From NCBI RefSeq assembly GCF_947499295.1, contig NZ_CANMNP010000008.1, positions 62,001 through 126,000 on the forward strand: a stretch of DNA of 64,000 bases. Direction: 5' to 3'. Every line of letters starts with the position of its first letter. Within the stretch, counting starts at the first letter, position 1. The notes beneath the pieces are model-generated. The model did not search any database. It was not told where the DNA came from and saw nothing but the letters and a program-made list of their open reading frames with translations. This document shows, in pieces, positions 62,572 through 64,000 of this stretch. This DNA is from an uncultured Roseibium sp. (lineage in GTDB: Bacteria; Pseudomonadota; Alphaproteobacteria; Rhizobiales; Stappiaceae). The position numbers and the translations under genes were made by a program.

Positions 62572-64000
62572 TCAATGCCGGAAACCGTTGTACCAGTCTT
62601 TCAATTCCGACAGATTCGGCCTGTCGAGCACCCGGTCGAGATAGCCTAGCATACGCGGCAAATGGCTCAAATAAGCCGGCTTGCCGTCCCGCCTGGCCAG
62701 CCTGACGAAGATGCCGATGATTTTGGAAATCCGCTGTGCTGCCAGCACCGAATAAGCGGCGGAGAACCCAACCTTGTCAAAACCCTGCGACTGATTTTCC
62801 CTCAACGAGACATAAGCATCAAATAGGGCTGATTCCAGATCTTGACTGATATCCGTTCGGGCATCGAGCAGCAGTGACGCAACATCATAAGCCACCGGAC
62901 CGAAGACCGTATCCTGAAAATCGATCAGGCCGATCCGGTCGGTTCCGCTTGCGTCCCGCTGCCAAAGCAGGTTGGGCGAATGAAAATCGCGTAAAACCCA
63001 ACCAAGTTGCGCAGAGGATATGGATCGCAACGTCTTGCGCCATAGGCCTTCAAATGACGCCCGCACGGTGTCGTCAATCGCCCGGCCGGTCTTTTCGGGA
63101 ACATACCAATCCAGAAAGAGCGACGCTTCGGTGATCAATGCCTCGGATGAATAGCCAGGTACCTGGTAGGTCCGGTTTCCCTCAACCGGAATTGATCTTG
63201 GCCAAGTCTCACCATGCATTCGTGCCAGAACTTCAACGGCGGCGTAATACCGTTCCGAGACTGGAGCACCGTTCATGACAATGGTGTCGCGGCCCAGATC
63301 CTCAGCCAGGACGAGCCCCTTTTCAGGCTCAGCTTTGTAGACCCTTGGCGCCCGAAAACCGCGGTCACTGAGTTCCGTTCCAATCGCCAGAACAGAGCGG
63401 CAATCCTGTGCCAAGTGGACTCGCTCCATATAGTTGGAGACGCTTTGAGCGAGCGTGTTCTGGTGAAACGGCCAGCGCATCAGCACAGCCGAGCTGTCAT
63501 TCGTGGTAACCGTTTCGAAGGTCCGTAACGATGCGTCGCCAGCCAGGAACCGCCGTTCAGCGCCTGGGAACGAAGACTGTTCCAGAAAAGCCCTGATCTC
63601 GTGCGTTTCCCGAATTCGATCCTGCCAGGACGGGTCCGAGGCGTGAAACCGGAACACACGTTTGTCCTCGGCCTCATCGGGCTGGGTGATCTGGATCCAT
63701 AGGGCTTTTTCCGGCAAGAGTTCCCCTGCCTTCTCCGGCCACTCAATCAATGCCGCCCCGGTTTCCAAAAGATCATCGAGACCCAGCTCTTCAAGTTCTT
63801 CGGCTTCTTCAAGGCGGTAAAGATCAAAATGTGACAGGTCGAACCGATCGAACTCATATGTCTGAACGAGCGTAAAAGTCGGACTTGGTACTTCCAGCTC
63901 CGGATCGTTTGCGAGGGAACGGACAAGTGCGCGCGCCAGCGTCGACTTGCCAGCCCCCAGGTCTCCTGAGAGGCAGACAACATCGCCGGTTCCCAAGACC
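62572..64000 (-). CDS. Bifunctional TsaE/AmgK-type fusion (5' end outside window)
   Basis: About 476 residues to the right edge; the true start lies beyond 64000. Residues ~1-140 are TsaE (t6A37 ATPase): Walker A SGDLGAGKSTLARAL, PSPTFTLVQTYE, HFDLYRLE and the IEWPEKAGELLP loop. Residues ~145-474 are an aminoglycoside phosphotransferase-fold kinase like AmgK (MurNAc/GlcNAc anomeric kinase), with WVLRDFHSPNLLWQ as catalytic loop and GLIDFQDTVFGPVAYDVASLL as the Mg-binding segment. MurU follows 46 bp on. Combined annotation is firm; the physiological reason for the fusion is unknown. Confidence 0.93.
   Translation of the reverse strand, partial: VLGTGDVVCLSGDLGAGKSTLARALVRSLANDPELEVPSPTFTLVQTYEFDRFDLSHFDLYRLEEAEELEELGLDDLLETGAALIEWPEKAGELLPEKALWIQITQPDEAEDKRVFRFHASDPSWQDRIRETHEIRAFLEQSSFPGAERRFLAGDASLRTFETVTTNDSSAVLMRWPFHQNTLAQSVSNYMERVHLAQDCRSVLAIGTELSDRGFRAPRVYKAEPEKGLVLAEDLGRDTIVMNGAPVSERYYAAVEVLARMHGETWPRSIPVEGNRTYQVPGYSSEALITEASLFLDWYVPEKTGRAIDDTVRASFEGLWRKTLRSISSAQLGWVLRDFHSPNLLWQRDASGTDRIGLIDFQDTVFGPVAYDVASLLLDARTDISQDLESALFDAYVSLRENQSQGFDKVGFSAAYSVLAAQRISKIIGIFVRLARRDGKPAYLSHLPRMLGYLDRVLDRPNLSELKDWYNGFRH

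Overview
The window looks like the chromosome of an alphaproteobacterium, most probably a marine or aquatic member of Hyphomicrobiales close to Roseibium/Labrenzia/Stappia. This is inferred from the class II (CP4-type) aroA, the TIGR02300–aroA–cmk–rpsA block, the sppA–ihfB–lapA block, the tsaE/amgK fusion–murU–addB–addA–trxA block, TAXI-type TRAP and NMT1-type ABC transport, and moderately high GC with many GTG/TTG starts. No sequence search was possible. There is one tRNA (Ala, GGC). I see no rRNA, IS element, integrase, prophage or CRISPR array.

Layout. 1–3.8 kb: tail of an intradiol-dioxygenase-like gene, a ferric-reductase-like membrane protein, a BenE-type permease and a DUF3179 protein. 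4.1–7.4 kb: a two-gene TAXI TRAP transporter with a strong hairpin between the genes. 7.5–16.1 kb: a divergent catabolic-looking locus. On the minus strand are an NMT1-type ABC transporter, a cytosine-deaminase-like amidohydrolase, an FAD oxidase and a flavodoxin-fold reductase; on the plus strand are RidA, a creatininase-family hydrolase and a sulfurtransferase. 16.2–28.6 kb: single genes and divergent pairs (peroxiredoxin-like, EamA/MocR, an unknown cysteine-hydrolase-like protein, PhoX, hemerythrin, an HCCA-isomerase-like protein, SDR/TetR, DUF3429, DUF4174, exported glutathione peroxidase, AhpD-like, IsdG-like heme monooxygenase).

28.7–34.8 kb is a rearranged version of the enterobacterial yjfIJKLMC cluster. 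DUF2170 (YjfI), PspA (YjfJ), a glutathionylspermidine-synthetase-like protein (YjfC) and a TolB-like propeller run leftward. A K+ channel, DUF2491 (YjfK), DUF350 (YjfL) and a DUF1190 lipoprotein (YjfM) run rightward from the same intergenic region. A PhoD-like phosphatase overlapping a DUF2252 protein follows.

38.6–43.6 kb is conserved housekeeping sequence: tRNA-Ala, TIGR02300, aroA, cmk and rpsA with a long structured leader and a clear terminator. 43.6–46.5 kb is an accessory segment: an XRE regulator, two paralogous proteins of a family I do not recognise, a small secreted four-cysteine protein and another small protein, all on the minus strand with AT-rich flanks. This is the best candidate for an undescribed system. 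FKBP, MFS and SLC13-type genes follow.

50.1–64 kb returns to housekeeping genes: sppA, ihfB, lapA, a mu-crystallin/ornithine-cyclodeaminase homologue, a 30-residue membrane peptide with its own RBS and terminator, a TRIC-type channel, grpE, trxA, addA, addB, murU and a tsaE–amgK fusion that runs off the right end. The last two belong to peptidoglycan recycling (AmgK/MurU) and t6A tRNA modification (TsaE).
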